A DNA stretch of 64,000 bases. Source: Pseudopedobacter sp044361595 (GTDB taxonomy: Bacteria > Bacteroidota > Bacteroidia > Sphingobacteriales > Sphingobacteriaceae). The translations under genes were made by a program, and so were the position numbers. The notes under the pieces are model-generated. The model ran no database searches. It worked only from the letters and a program-made list of their open reading frames with translations, and was not told the origin of the DNA. The stretch covers positions 62,001 to 126,000 of the forward strand of contig JBIKIN010000003.1 in assembly GCA_044361595.1 (NCBI GenBank), written 5' to 3'. Positions 44,688-53,400 of this stretch are shown in pieces (the first letter of the stretch is position 1; each line of letters begins with the position of its first letter).

Positions 44688-44826
44688 AGGCGTTAACGAT
44701 GGCCCATAGGACTCCTTCGGAGTAACGATATCCTTTTACCCCAAAAAAACTAAAAATTCATTAAGAATATATTGGGGTAAAGATATAGTGAACAGTCCGA
44801 GAGGGATGGCTTTCCCACGTGTTAAA
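44688..44826. repeat. Dispersed intergenic repeat, copy 2
   Basis: AAGGCGTTAACGATGGCCCA, then AGGACTCC-TTC-GGAGT (small hairpin at 44710-44724), then a long-stem hairpin ATATCCTTTTACCCCAA / TTGGGGTAAAGATAT (44727-44788) and AACAGTCCGAGAGGGATGGC. It is related to copy 1 at 14333-14470. It fills the convergent gap between the hemerythrin and fasciclin genes (44602-44937), in which I see no gene. Confidence 0.6.
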
Positions 44827-44937
44827 ACGCACAAATCAAATAAGTTCACCTCTATACTATTTATTTAATTGCAACTAAACTTATAAATAGAAACAAGCCT
44901 AATGAAGCCTGTCTCTATTTTTATCAAAAATCTATTA

Positions 44938-45501
44938 TTATTTTATAGTTGGTGGCAATAGAACTCCATCAACAACATGGATTATACCATTAGAAACAGG
45001 TATTGATGCAATTATTGTTGAAGTTCCATTAACTATCGTTTTACCATCCTTAACTGTAAGCGTAATATTTCCTCCATTTACTTGGCCAATCACTTGTCCG
45101 TCTGATAAATTTTCGGTCTTAAATACACCAATAGAAACATGATATTGCAAAATATCTATTAAATCCTCTTTTTTATCGGCTTTTAATAATGTTTCTACAG
45201 TACCTGCGGGCAATTTATCAAAGGCTGCGTTTGTTGGTGCAAATACTGTAAACGGACCTGTGGTACTTAAAACTTCAACTAGTTCTGCTGCTTTAACCGC
45301 TGTTACTAATGTGGTGTGGTCTTTACTTTCACTTGCTACTTGAACTACATTTTTCTGAGACATATTGTCGGGGGTGCTAGATTGCATTTCTTGAGTTTCT
45401 GGCGAGGGCGTTGAGGTAGTTTCTGATTGTTGCGAAGTACTGTTACATGCTACAAAAATTGAGCTTAGTACAATTGATGATGTGAATAAAATCTTTCTCA
45501 T
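44938..45501 (-). CDS. Fasciclin (FAS1) domain lipoprotein
   Basis: 187 residues with a lipoprotein signal (SSIVLSSIFVAC), a Ser/Thr/Gln-rich linker, then one FAS1 domain: GPFTVFAPTNAAFDKLPAGT (H1 motif) and NGIIHVVDGVLLPP (H2 motif). It is likely surface-anchored; FAS1 domains mediate adhesion. It lies 54 bp after the DUF59 gene on the same strand, so it may be in the same transcript, but the functional link to nos genes is not apparent. Confidence 0.93.
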   Translation of the reverse strand: MRKILFTSSIVLSSIFVACNSTSQQSETTSTPSPETQEMQSSTPDNMSQKNVVQVASESKDHTTLVTAVKAAELVEVLSTTGPFTVFAPTNAAFDKLPAGTVETLLKADKKEDLIDILQYHVSIGVFKTENLSDGQVIGQVNGGNITLTVKDGKTIVNGTSTIIASIPVSNGIIHVVDGVLLPPTIK

Positions 45502-45554
45502 GATTATTAATTTAGTATTGGGTTTATATACATTTATTTAATTTATTAGGTGAT

Positions 45555-45890
45555 TTACAATCCGAGTAGGTTTTTCCCTTCTTCGGATATTTTTTCAAAA
45601 GACCAGGCAGGTTGCCAAACCAAATTAACTTCAGCTTTATACTTATTAAAATAACGATGTAAACAGTTTTCTACCGCACCAACTATGGAATTACCCATTG
45701 GGCAATTAGGTGAAGATAATGTCATTGTAATTTCTATTTTTTTATCAACTTCATTAATGTCAACCCCATAAACAAGCCCCATGTCTATAATATTGATTTG
45801 AAGCTCAGGATCAATAACTAAATGAAGAGTCTCTAAAATTTCTTTTTTTAAAGAAGCGTCTTTCTCTTTAATATCAGGCGCTTTCATCAC
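45555..45890 (-). CDS. DUF59/MIP18-type iron-sulfur assembly factor
   Basis: 111 residues. LKKEILETLHLVIDPELQIN, IIDMGLVYGVDIN and the TLSSPNCPMGNSIVGAVENC segment define the DUF59 fold (SufT/PaaD/MIP18 group), which helps insert or carry Fe-S clusters. A tryptophan-rich end (NLVWQPAWSFEKISEEG) is typical. It overlaps the upstream membrane gene by 17 bp and belongs with the DUF2249 and Ric genes, suggesting Fe-S repair under NO stress. Confidence 0.88.
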   Translation of the reverse strand: MMKAPDIKEKDASLKKEILETLHLVIDPELQINIIDMGLVYGVDINEVDKKIEITMTLSSPNCPMGNSIVGAVENCLHRYFNKYKAEVNLVWQPAWSFEKISEEGKNLLGL

Positions 45891-47172
45891 TAATCAAATT
45901 AGGCTTATGTAAAAAAACTATCCATACGTTAATGAGGTAAAATATCGCCACCAAAAAAAATGAACTCAACCCTAAATAAATCAACACTTTATATTTAAGC
46001 AACATACCTGCATAAAAACTCAATATGAAAATCAAAAACATAACATACTGGGTGTATAAAACTTTTTTACTGTATAAATCAGCAGGCATTGGAATGGTAG
46101 CAGTGCCAGCCAAATGTTGGTAATGTTTAATCCATACAATAAATGGTAAAGTTTTAAAAGTTTGCCCTAGTATAAGCGAACTTATCCAACCTAAAAAAAG
46201 TAGTGACCCATATAAAGTAGTATATCTTATAGCCTGAGGATCTGCCTTAAGCTGATAAAAAATAATAAATGGAATAACAAAAACAGCTACTCCCAAAAGC
46301 AAAAAAGATAGCAGCGTATGTTTGATAGGAAGGTCTATTGATTTACGTATCCTAGAAGTAAAACATAGAGATATAAAAATTAACCAGTTTATAATTCCAA
46401 ATACGATGAAACTTGCTGCTAAATAGGTTTTAACATTTAGGCCATAAAAGTAGGTGTCTATTAAAAAAAATAGCAATCCTATATTTATAAAGTAATAACT
46501 GTAAGTTAAAAAAATAGGTTTTTGCCGAGTGGAAACTAGAAACATTGGAATTAATTTTGAACTTACTCCAATAATGAGCATTAAAAACCAACCGCCTAAA
46601 CCCATATGGGCATGTAATTTTAAAAACAGTAGATGATCTTTTTGTAAAAAAGCATAACTAAAGTTAAAAACTAACAAGGTTCCTAAAATAGCCGTTGTAG
46701 TTAACCAAAAGCAGGCAGTTATAATAAACTCTTGATAAATATCATAACGCTTTATCTTTTTAGCAGTGTAAAACACATTTAAACTAAACAGTAAAATGCT
46801 AGTAACCAACAAAATACTGCCACATTGCATATAAATACTTGTAACAAAATGCCACAAAGAAAAAACAAATAATACTAAACCAGTTACAAATAATAATAAA
46901 CCTATTAAGCCCATTTTATAGCTGTACAATTCAGTTTCTAAAATCACTGGAAGTAACTGATAACAAGCGCCAAAGATGATTGATGTACCCCAGCCTAAAG
47001 CAGCCATGTGTGTGATAGCTAATAATTTAGGCTGAAAATAATGCCCTAACATATCATTTGCAGAAAATAATAACATAAGAGCCACAATTAAAAAACTAAC
47101 TGCCGAAAACAGATAATGAGCTGTTACCAAACGGTATAGTAAAGGATGTTGTGCGCTACTTGGAATCATCAC
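45874..47172 (-). CDS. Polytopic membrane protein with oxidase/NnrS-like histidine motifs
   Basis: 432 residues, about 12 transmembrane helices. Histidine motifs AITHMAALGWGTSIIFGACY (around residue 55) and LKLHAHMGLGGWFLMLIIG (around 190), plus IKHYQHLAGTA (around 345), resemble heme-ligating helices of cbb3/NnrS-like proteins. NnrS family proteins are heme-copper membrane proteins linked to NO stress; membership here is tentative. It overlaps the DUF2249 gene (ATGA) upstream and the DUF59 gene downstream, so translation is coupled. It is a second, distinct member of its kind flanking the nos genes. Confidence 0.75.
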   Translation of the reverse strand: MMIPSSAQHPLLYRLVTAHYLFSAVSFLIVALMLLFSANDMLGHYFQPKLLAITHMAALGWGTSIIFGACYQLLPVILETELYSYKMGLIGLLLFVTGLVLFVFSLWHFVTSIYMQCGSILLVTSILLFSLNVFYTAKKIKRYDIYQEFIITACFWLTTTAILGTLLVFNFSYAFLQKDHLLFLKLHAHMGLGGWFLMLIIGVSSKLIPMFLVSTRQKPIFLTYSYYFINIGLLFFLIDTYFYGLNVKTYLAASFIVFGIINWLIFISLCFTSRIRKSIDLPIKHTLLSFLLLGVAVFVIPFIIFYQLKADPQAIRYTTLYGSLLFLGWISSLILGQTFKTLPFIVWIKHYQHLAGTATIPMPADLYSKKVLYTQYVMFLIFILSFYAGMLLKYKVLIYLGLSSFFLVAIFYLINVWIVFLHKPNLISDESA

Positions 47173-48011
47173 TTATAAATTAACATGTTCACTTTATTAT
47201 CAGAAACGTTATTTATTAAAAACATAAAACCTCGTATTTTAAGTTCTGGTAATAGAAAAACAGGTAACTTTTTATGGTAAACAAACAATGCCTCATCATT
47301 ATTCAATTTGGTTAGGTTATCTAAAATAGTAACCATTGGCAAAGGCATTTCCATTTCGGTAACATCAATAATCTTTATTTTATCAGGCTTAAATGATTGA
47401 ACCATTATTTCAAATTCATGATCAGTATTGTTGGATACCATACTTTTATGAATTTCTTTCAAAACAGGTTGGGTCATATCGGTTTTAATAAAATAAGTTA
47501 TCACGATTTCAGAATCAGGACGTTCGATATGATGATTAAACCCTTTATCAGTTAATAGCTTAATTAATGGAACGGGCTCAAAGCTGTTAATCAGTTTTAA
47601 ACATTGCCCACTTTTTAATTGATCTACTTTTTGAATAATGAGTTTTAATGGGTCTTGCTTTTGCGATAATATTGGCCTCACATCAAATTCTATAACTTCA
47701 ACATCATCAGTTAATACAAATTGGCTTTCTAATTTGTTAGGCAAGTTTGTATTAACTGATATTTCATGCTTTTCAATCTCAAAACCTATTTCTACCATCT
47801 TCCTAAAAAACTCTTGCAGGTTACAATTCCCAATATTACAAGCATCCTTTATAGTAACTCTGCCAGCCAATAACTTTTGTAAAACCGGATTTTTGAGTTT
47901 ATTAAAATGAGGGTTTAGCTTTACCAATGTTTCAATTACCAAAGCATTGTTTTTAATGAGTTCGGCTATTTTAGTTCGCTCATTAATTATTAGTTTATGT
48001 GCTAAATCCAT
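47169..48011 (-). CDS. DUF1858 plus two DUF2249 domains
   Basis: 280 residues. The N-terminal DUF1858-like part (NNALVIETLVKLNPHFNKLK, then ITIKDACNIGNCNLQEFF-like, here RVTIKDACNIGNCNLQEFF) is followed by a DUF2249 domain (FDVRPILSQKQDPLKLIIQK, FEPVPLIKLLTDKGF) and a second DUF2249 (IDVTEMEMPLPMVTILDNL, KLPVFLLPELKIRGF). These TusA-like folds are typical neighbours of denitrification and NO-response genes. It is cytosolic. Function is unproven; carrying a metal or sulfur group is a hypothesis. It starts 99 bp after Ric on the same strand. Confidence 0.85.
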   Translation of the reverse strand: MDLAHKLIINERTKIAELIKNNALVIETLVKLNPHFNKLKNPVLQKLLAGRVTIKDACNIGNCNLQEFFRKMVEIGFEIEKHEISVNTNLPNKLESQFVLTDDVEVIEFDVRPILSQKQDPLKLIIQKVDQLKSGQCLKLINSFEPVPLIKLLTDKGFNHHIERPDSEIVITYFIKTDMTQPVLKEIHKSMVSNNTDHEFEIMVQSFKPDKIKIIDVTEMEMPLPMVTILDNLTKLNNDEALFVYHKKLPVFLLPELKIRGFMFLINNVSDNKVNMLIYK

Positions 48012-48110
48012 AATATTAGATTATTGAAAAACAGCCATTCTAGAAAGGATAAAGTATTTTTAAGAATTAGTTAACACAATATATTTTACAAAACCAAACA
48101 AATAAAACTG

Positions 48111-49073
48111 TTAAGCGGAAATTAGTGAAAGCTCTTTTTCCAAATCAATGGCTTTTGGAAAAAGAATATTATTTTCTAAGTGGATATGGTTGAATAAATC
48201 ACTTTCAAACTCTTGTAATTTTTTATAAAGTAAAACGTAAGATGTACAAGCGTCCTGAGGTAAAGTATAATTATTAGTTAGCTGACTAATCACTTTTAAA
48301 TCAATTCCAGCTTGCTCATGTTCCATTTCCATTAAATGTGTTGGTGTATTGATATTACCTAAAGCATTAGGAAGTAAAATTCCGTCTTCTTTTTTTGCTT
48401 TAACTAATTGTTTAATAATAGGAAATAAAATATTTTCTTCTTTCATTAAGTGCAAGCTCAAATCTTTTCCTAGTTTAGAAAAAATATCAGCTACTTCAAT
48501 AACTTCTGGATGATGGGCGCCATGTACTTTTGCTACTTTATTAGCTAATTCGGTTATAAAAGGAATATTTTCTTTGACGTATTTATGGTGTTGATTAATA
48601 ATATAATCTGTTAAAAAATCAAGTTCCCAGGTATCAAAATTTAAAGCAGTAGCATTTTGCAGGTTGTTAGAAGCGACTAATTCTGCGTTCACCATTTCTA
48701 AATCTAAACCCTTAGTTTTACACACTTCTTCGAGCGTTTTTTTACCTCCACAACAAAAATCAATTCCAAGTTTTTTAAAAATTTGTGCCTTTTTAAAATC
48801 TTTAGCAACCATATCTCCAATGGTTTCTTCTTGCTTCTGCGGATCTGTTTTAGCAATTTTCACTTTCCACCAATCTGGTCCGTTTTCAAGGTATTCCCAA
48901 GTAAAAACCCGACCTCTTTCGCCAATTAATTGATAATAAAGGGGCTTAGGATCATGATCATTATGAATTATAAAAGCTTCATTAGAGACTAATAAATCAA
49001 ATTTTTCGAAAATTTTAGGATGTTTAAACTTTGGCTCTATAAGAGTAACATCAAGAATGTCTATGAGTTCCAT
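48111..49073 (-). CDS. ric: Di-iron Fe-S cluster repair protein Ric/ScdA with DUF2249 head
   Basis: 320 residues in three parts: a short DUF2249-like N-terminus (residues 1-75), an ScdA N-terminal domain with IGDMVAKDFKKAQIFKKLGI and DFCCGGKKTLEEVC (CC pair), and a hemerythrin-like di-iron domain with NQHHKYVKENIPF, HGAHHPEV, HLMKEENILFP, MEHEQAG and HIHLENNILFP. Ric/YtfE/ScdA repairs Fe-S clusters damaged by NO or peroxide in the cytosol. An FNR-like palindrome lies 60 bp upstream. Confidence 0.94.
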   Translation of the reverse strand: MELIDILDVTLIEPKFKHPKIFEKFDLLVSNEAFIIHNDHDPKPLYYQLIGERGRVFTWEYLENGPDWWKVKIAKTDPQKQEETIGDMVAKDFKKAQIFKKLGIDFCCGGKKTLEEVCKTKGLDLEMVNAELVASNNLQNATALNFDTWELDFLTDYIINQHHKYVKENIPFITELANKVAKVHGAHHPEVIEVADIFSKLGKDLSLHLMKEENILFPIIKQLVKAKKEDGILLPNALGNINTPTHLMEMEHEQAGIDLKVISQLTNNYTLPQDACTSYVLLYKKLQEFESDLFNHIHLENNILFPKAIDLEKELSLISA

Positions 49074-49132
49074 GTTAAATTAATTAGGGTTTATTTCCAA
49101 TACAAAAAAGGGGTTTAATTGTATCATAGAAA

Positions 49133-49146
49133 ATGATATGAATCAT
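49133..49146. promoter_or_regulatory. FNR/CRP-family operator-like palindrome upstream of ric
   Basis: ATGAT-ATGA-ATCAT: the same arms as the site before the nos genes (ATGAT-ATAC-ATCAT), 60 bp before the Ric ATG. In the remaining gap to 49443 I see only AT-rich sequence and a widely spaced inverted repeat (GTGAAATT ... AATTTCAC). Confidence 0.6.
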
Positions 49147-49443
49147 ATAAAAGATAAAAAAAAGTAACCTTAATCATTAAATACTGATTTTTGAAGATCT
49201 AATACTTTAAACTTTGGAGGATACTGCTTTATAAATTATATTTATATGAAAATCAGATATTTATGTTTTTCAGATATTTAGATTTTATTTAAAACCACCG
49301 AAAGTGAAATTATAAAAGCTAAATAAATATTTCAAATTTAAATAGCTCAATTTCACACTTTTTATTAGACTGCTTATTGATATTTCAGAGTATTTTTTTA
49401 TGTTTAATTAAAAGGCTTGATGAATTGTCGGCGTGGGTGTGAA

Positions 49444-50061
49444 CTATCTGAAATTACAGCTTAGTCCGCTCCATAAATTGGTAATTTTAGCATCTTGGCT
49501 TGATCCATCAAAAATCCCAAAAAGATTGTCGCCTTTGGTAGCGAATTCGTTTCCTAAACTAGTTTTTGATACGGCAATTACATAAGTACTCTCCATTTCT
49601 TTTCTGGTACTGCCAATTCCTATACCAGCCAAAGTGCTTAATTTTGATGTTGATTTTTCTGTTTGGTTAGCTGCCCATCCAGCAAATAACCATTCTCCAA
49701 ATTCTTCTTGAAAAAGGAGGGTTAAGCCATTGTCCCAAGTTGCAAATTTTAAAGGACCAGCACCACATTCGCTGTTGACGTTAACTATTGGCTTTGAATT
49801 TAAGATTTTTTCAACCGTTGTTAGCACCTGCTCAAAAGGAATCCCAAAAGCAATTGCTTTGGTAGAACCATTATTGCCGTTAACAATTTGAAGCGCATTT
49901 TCACTTAATGCCAAAAAATATTGAATCTCTTTTGCTTGGACAGTTTTTGTCGAGTCTATTTCTAAAGCCGTTGTGCTGGTACTTTCTTTTGGATTAGTAT
50001 TTACACATGCATTAAAAGCAATGCCTAAAAGCAAAAGGAGAGATAATTTTACTTTCATCAT
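49444..50061 (-). CDS. Lipoprotein of unknown function
   Basis: 205 residues with a lipoprotein signal (LSLLLLLGIAFNAC). A Ser/Thr-rich linker is followed by a compact domain: FLALSENALQIVNGNNGSTK, NSECGAGPLKFATWDNGLTL, FGEWLFAGWAANQ, and a SGLSCNFR end. Three cysteines remain after the lipobox. I do not recognise a named family; it is probably periplasmic or outer-membrane anchored. Confidence 0.7.
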   Translation of the reverse strand: MMKVKLSLLLLLGIAFNACVNTNPKESTSTTALEIDSTKTVQAKEIQYFLALSENALQIVNGNNGSTKAIAFGIPFEQVLTTVEKILNSKPIVNVNSECGAGPLKFATWDNGLTLLFQEEFGEWLFAGWAANQTEKSTSKLSTLAGIGIGSTRKEMESTYVIAVSKTSLGNEFATKGDNLFGIFDGSSQDAKITNLWSGLSCNFR

Positions 50062-50196
50062 GTTTTAAGGAGCTTGTTTTAAATTGATTTATAAAAATAT
50101 TTTTGATCACAACTTTTTACTTGTTCCGAACAATTCTAGGAAAGCGATTTTTGAAATTGTATGCTATAAAGCATGAGCAAAAATAAAAGCTAACTG

Positions 50197-50514
50197 CTAA
50201 GCAGCCTCTTTGGTCGCAGTGATAGCGCTTTTCAATGCTGCTGCTAGTGCATTTCTATATTTAATGAAACTGTCCTGGCGGTCCGCTTCTTCACTTTCTT
50301 TTAAGGCTTTTTTAGTAACTTTTACTTGCTCCAAATCATTCTCGTACAAGCTCATAAATGATTCTGGATTTTTGTTTTTTAATATCCTTACAGAATGAGA
50401 ATATTGCTCAAATATATCTGTGATGATGGCAAGACTTTTTTCATCATAAATAATTAAACCTTTAACCTTTGTTGCTAGTATTTCTAACTTTCCTCTTTCT
50501 TTTGCGAAACCCAT
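50197..50514 (-). CDS. Small helical protein of unknown function
   Basis: 105 residues from the ATG at 50514 (another in-frame ATG six codons upstream gives MYICSH at the front). All-helical, charged sequence with IIYDEKSLAIITDIFEQYSH and RQDSFIKYRNALAAALKSAI. No signal peptide or metal motif. Not recognised; weakly reminiscent of phasin-like or bundle proteins, without support. Confidence 0.5.
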   Translation of the reverse strand: MGFAKERGKLEILATKVKGLIIYDEKSLAIITDIFEQYSHSVRILKNKNPESFMSLYENDLEQVKVTKKALKESEEADRQDSFIKYRNALAAALKSAITATKEAA

Positions 50515-50650
50515 ATGGCTGCAAATATACATTTTTTAGGTAGAATCTATTTCTCGCCTTTTTTTATCGGTTTGCTGGATGGTTCCAATGGCTTTGATTG
50601 TATAAAAAAATTACCACGCTTCGATGAAAAATTGGAGCTAGCAATGATTT

Positions 50651-51250
50651 TTAAATCACAAATACCCTCAAACTTCTAGGACCATGAGCACCCAAAACTA
50701 AGCTTTGTTCTATATCTGCCGTTTTTGACGGACCTGCTATAAAGGTTCCGAAGCCATACTGCTTGTTGCCAATGAGTTGATAAGCTTGGTGCATGGTAGG
50801 CACAAAGTTTTCTTTCTTTACTACTATTGCCAAATGCTGTGGGATAAATGGCAATACTCTTTCTTTGTACAATTCGTCATTTACCCAGCAGGCGCCGTTC
50901 TCTGCCACTGCAAAATGTGCTGGTAGTATCATCAATTCTACATCGGCTAGTTCGTGATTGTCTAATCCTGTAAAGGGTTTGGCTATCTCGCTGTAGTCAT
51001 CTTCTGTTGCTACTATTCTGATGGCTTTTGTATCGAAGTCTTGCTTTATCTGCGCTATAATTTCTTGATGGTTATTTACCCGATATACTTTCGCTCCAAT
51101 TCCTTCTACTACTATGGTAAATTGTGCGATAAGAACTTCTTGTTGTTGTTCTTCCAGTCTTTGCTCTAAAAAATGAGCTAAACTGGGTAATGGCAATAAC
51201 TCTGGCTGGTTTTGTTTAACTGTTTTTAATATTTCTTCTCTACTAGCCAT
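50651..51250 (-). CDS. lutC: Lactate utilisation protein LutC (LUD domain)
   Basis: 199 residues, one LUD domain: IRIVATEDDYSEIAKPF, FAVAENGACWVNDELYKERV, FIPQHLAIVVKKENFVPTMH and TFIAGPSKTADIEQSLVLGA with the terminal HGPRSLRVFVI. It forms the L-lactate-oxidising LutABC complex in the cytosol. It is the third gene of lutA-lutB-lutC, with a 39-bp gap after lutB. Confidence 0.93.
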   Translation of the reverse strand: MASREEILKTVKQNQPELLPLPSLAHFLEQRLEEQQQEVLIAQFTIVVEGIGAKVYRVNNHQEIIAQIKQDFDTKAIRIVATEDDYSEIAKPFTGLDNHELADVELMILPAHFAVAENGACWVNDELYKERVLPFIPQHLAIVVKKENFVPTMHQAYQLIGNKQYGFGTFIAGPSKTADIEQSLVLGAHGPRSLRVFVI

Positions 51251-51289
51251 TTTTGGTGTTTGGTGTTTGGTGTTTGATTTTTCCCTGTT

Positions 51290-52660
51290 CTAATTCTTTC
51301 TATTCTTTGCATACCATTCTCCAAATGATGACTGTGGTACTTCTGGCATTTCTCTTTTATTGTACCATGCGTTGTACTTATTGTTTACTACAAAGGGTAC
51401 GTATTTCATGGTGGTTCTTGCTGCTTTTCCTGCCAATCTGTACAATGATGGTGAAGCTAATGTTGCGGCCATCGCTTGCATAGCTATGGCTTTGGTTTTG
51501 TCTACATGGCCTTCTTGTACCAATACTTGTCGCCATTTATAAAGCTGCTCGTGGATATCTATCTTTACCGGGCATACATTGCTGCATGAGCCGCAAAGTG
51601 TAGATGCAAAAGGCAAGTCGGCGTGTTTGGCCATATCTAGGTTTGGCGATAGTATGGAGCCTATTGGTCCTGCTATTACGGCATGGTAGCTATGTCCTCC
51701 ACTTCTTCTATATACTGGACAGGTATTGAAACAGGCTGCGCATCTGATGCATTTTAACGAGTTTCTGAAATCTGGCCTTCCTAGCTGTCTGGTTCTACCA
51801 TTATCTACCAGTACAATGTGTAGCTCTTTATTTGGCTGTGGCTTAGCAAAATGACTAGAATATGTGGTGATGGGTTGTCCGGTAGCACTTCTTCCTAGTA
51901 ATCTTAGAAATACTGCTAAATGTTCTCTTTTGGGGATGATTTTTTCTATCCCCATACAAGCAATATGAATATCAGCTAAATGTGCCCCCATATCTGCATT
52001 GCCTTCATTAGTGCATACCACAAATTCTCCTGTTTCTGCTATGGCAAAGTTTACGCCTGTTAGTGCTGCTCTTCTGGTTAAAAAGGTGTCTCGTAAATGT
52101 TGTCTTGCTGCCTCGGTTAATAGTTGTGGGTCGGAGTTGCCTTCTGGGGTGCCTAAATGTTTATGGAACAACTCCCCTATTTCTTCTTTCTTCTTATGGA
52201 TGCAGGGTAGCACTATATGGCTGGGTGTTTCTTCTGCCAATTGTACTATTCTTTCGCCCAAATCGGAGTCTATGACTTCTATGCCTTGTTCTTCTAGGTA
52301 ATGGTTCAAATGGCATTCTTCGGTAAGCATAGATTTGCTCTTTACCATTTGGGTGATGTTGTGCTTTTGCAGCAGTTGATGTACGATTTGGTTATGTTCT
52401 TGTGCATCTGCTGCCCAGTGAATTTGGATACCGTTTGCTACGGCGTTTTTCTCAAACTCTTCTAGGTAATGATGTAGGTTTGATAGCGTATGGTTTTTAA
52501 TTTGCGATGCAGCTTCTCTCAAATCTTCCCATTGTGGTATTTGTTTGGATGATTTATCTCGCTTTTGGCGGATGAACCATAGGGTTTCATCATGCCAATC
52601 TACTCTGGCTTCGTCTTTATTAAATTCGGTTGAGTTTGCTGCGTGGTCTGCTATCTTCAT
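51290..52660 (-). CDS. lutB: Lactate utilisation protein LutB (iron-sulfur)
   Basis: 456 residues from the ATG at 52660, which overlaps the lutA stop (ATGA) and has a strong SD (GGGAGGA) inside lutA; a longer in-frame start would run 90 bp into lutA and is unlikely. An N-terminal LUD-like half is followed by an Fe-S region with CIRCAACFNTCPVYRR and CGSCSNVCPVKIDIHEQL (two 4Fe-4S sites), then a C-terminal tail. It transfers electrons from lactate to the quinone pool. G+C content is visibly above that of flanking rha genes. Confidence 0.94.
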   Translation of the reverse strand: MKIADHAANSTEFNKDEARVDWHDETLWFIRQKRDKSSKQIPQWEDLREAASQIKNHTLSNLHHYLEEFEKNAVANGIQIHWAADAQEHNQIVHQLLQKHNITQMVKSKSMLTEECHLNHYLEEQGIEVIDSDLGERIVQLAEETPSHIVLPCIHKKKEEIGELFHKHLGTPEGNSDPQLLTEAARQHLRDTFLTRRAALTGVNFAIAETGEFVVCTNEGNADMGAHLADIHIACMGIEKIIPKREHLAVFLRLLGRSATGQPITTYSSHFAKPQPNKELHIVLVDNGRTRQLGRPDFRNSLKCIRCAACFNTCPVYRRSGGHSYHAVIAGPIGSILSPNLDMAKHADLPFASTLCGSCSNVCPVKIDIHEQLYKWRQVLVQEGHVDKTKAIAMQAMAATLASPSLYRLAGKAARTTMKYVPFVVNNKYNAWYNKREMPEVPQSSFGEWYAKNRKN

Positions 52661-53397
52661 ACGGTCCTCCCGTTCAATATTTCTGCTATATGTATTATTT
52701 GTGTTTTGCTCTTTTGTCTTTTTAGAATGCCATCCAAATGCATCAGGCATGACATGTCTACCCCTGTAATGTATTCGGCTCCATGTTCTACATGGTCGGC
52801 AACTCTATCTAAACCCATTTTTGCTGAGACCGCTTCTTCTGCAACACAAAAAGTTCCTCCAAAGCCACAACACTCGTCCTTTCTTTCTAGTTCTATCATC
52901 TCTATCCCTTTTACTTGGTCTAGCAGACGCTGAGGTTTAGAAAATTGTGGGGCGTTTAGCTCTGTCATCTGCGAAAGCTTTAAGCCTCTTTGTCCGTGAC
53001 AGCTTTGGTGCATACCTACTTTGTGTGGAAAGCTGGCTTCTAGTTTGTCTACTTTTAAAACATCGGTTAAAAAACTGATTAACTCGTAAGTAGTATCTCT
53101 GATTTTTTCCGCTTCTGCGGGATGGTTCTCATCGTGTAAATGTTCTTTAATGTGCAATACGCAGCTGCCTGATGGGCCTACGATGTAATCGTAACCCTTA
53201 AAATTCTCTACAAAATTTCGATCACAACCGCCTGATAGATGCTCGAATCCGGAGTTTGCCATCGGTTGACCACAGCAGGTCTGGTTCTTTGGATAACTTA
53301 CCTCACAACCATATTTCTCTAATAACTCTAAAGTCGCTATCGCTACTTTAGGGTAAAACTGATCTACATAACAAGGTATAAATAAAGCTACTCTCAT
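52657..53397 (-). CDS. lutA: Lactate utilisation protein LutA (CCG domains)
   Basis: 246 residues. Two cysteine-rich CCG domains: PKNQTCCGQPMANSGFEHLS and RKDECCGFGGTFCVAEEAVS. The opening VALFIPCYVDQFYPKVAIAT is family-typical. It forms LutABC with the next two genes. It starts 3 bp after the upstream FGGY kinase gene, placing lactate oxidation in the rhamnose operon. Confidence 0.95.
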   Translation of the reverse strand: MRVALFIPCYVDQFYPKVAIATLELLEKYGCEVSYPKNQTCCGQPMANSGFEHLSGGCDRNFVENFKGYDYIVGPSGSCVLHIKEHLHDENHPAEAEKIRDTTYELISFLTDVLKVDKLEASFPHKVGMHQSCHGQRGLKLSQMTELNAPQFSKPQRLLDQVKGIEMIELERKDECCGFGGTFCVAEEAVSAKMGLDRVADHVEHGAEYITGVDMSCLMHLDGILKRQKSKTQIIHIAEILNGRTV

Positions 53398-53400
53398 AGG

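Noticed and set aside
52661..52750. Longer lutB starting inside lutA
   Set aside because: The first 30 residues are low-complexity polar sequence read out of frame through lutA; the ATG at 52660 has an SD and ATGA coupling.
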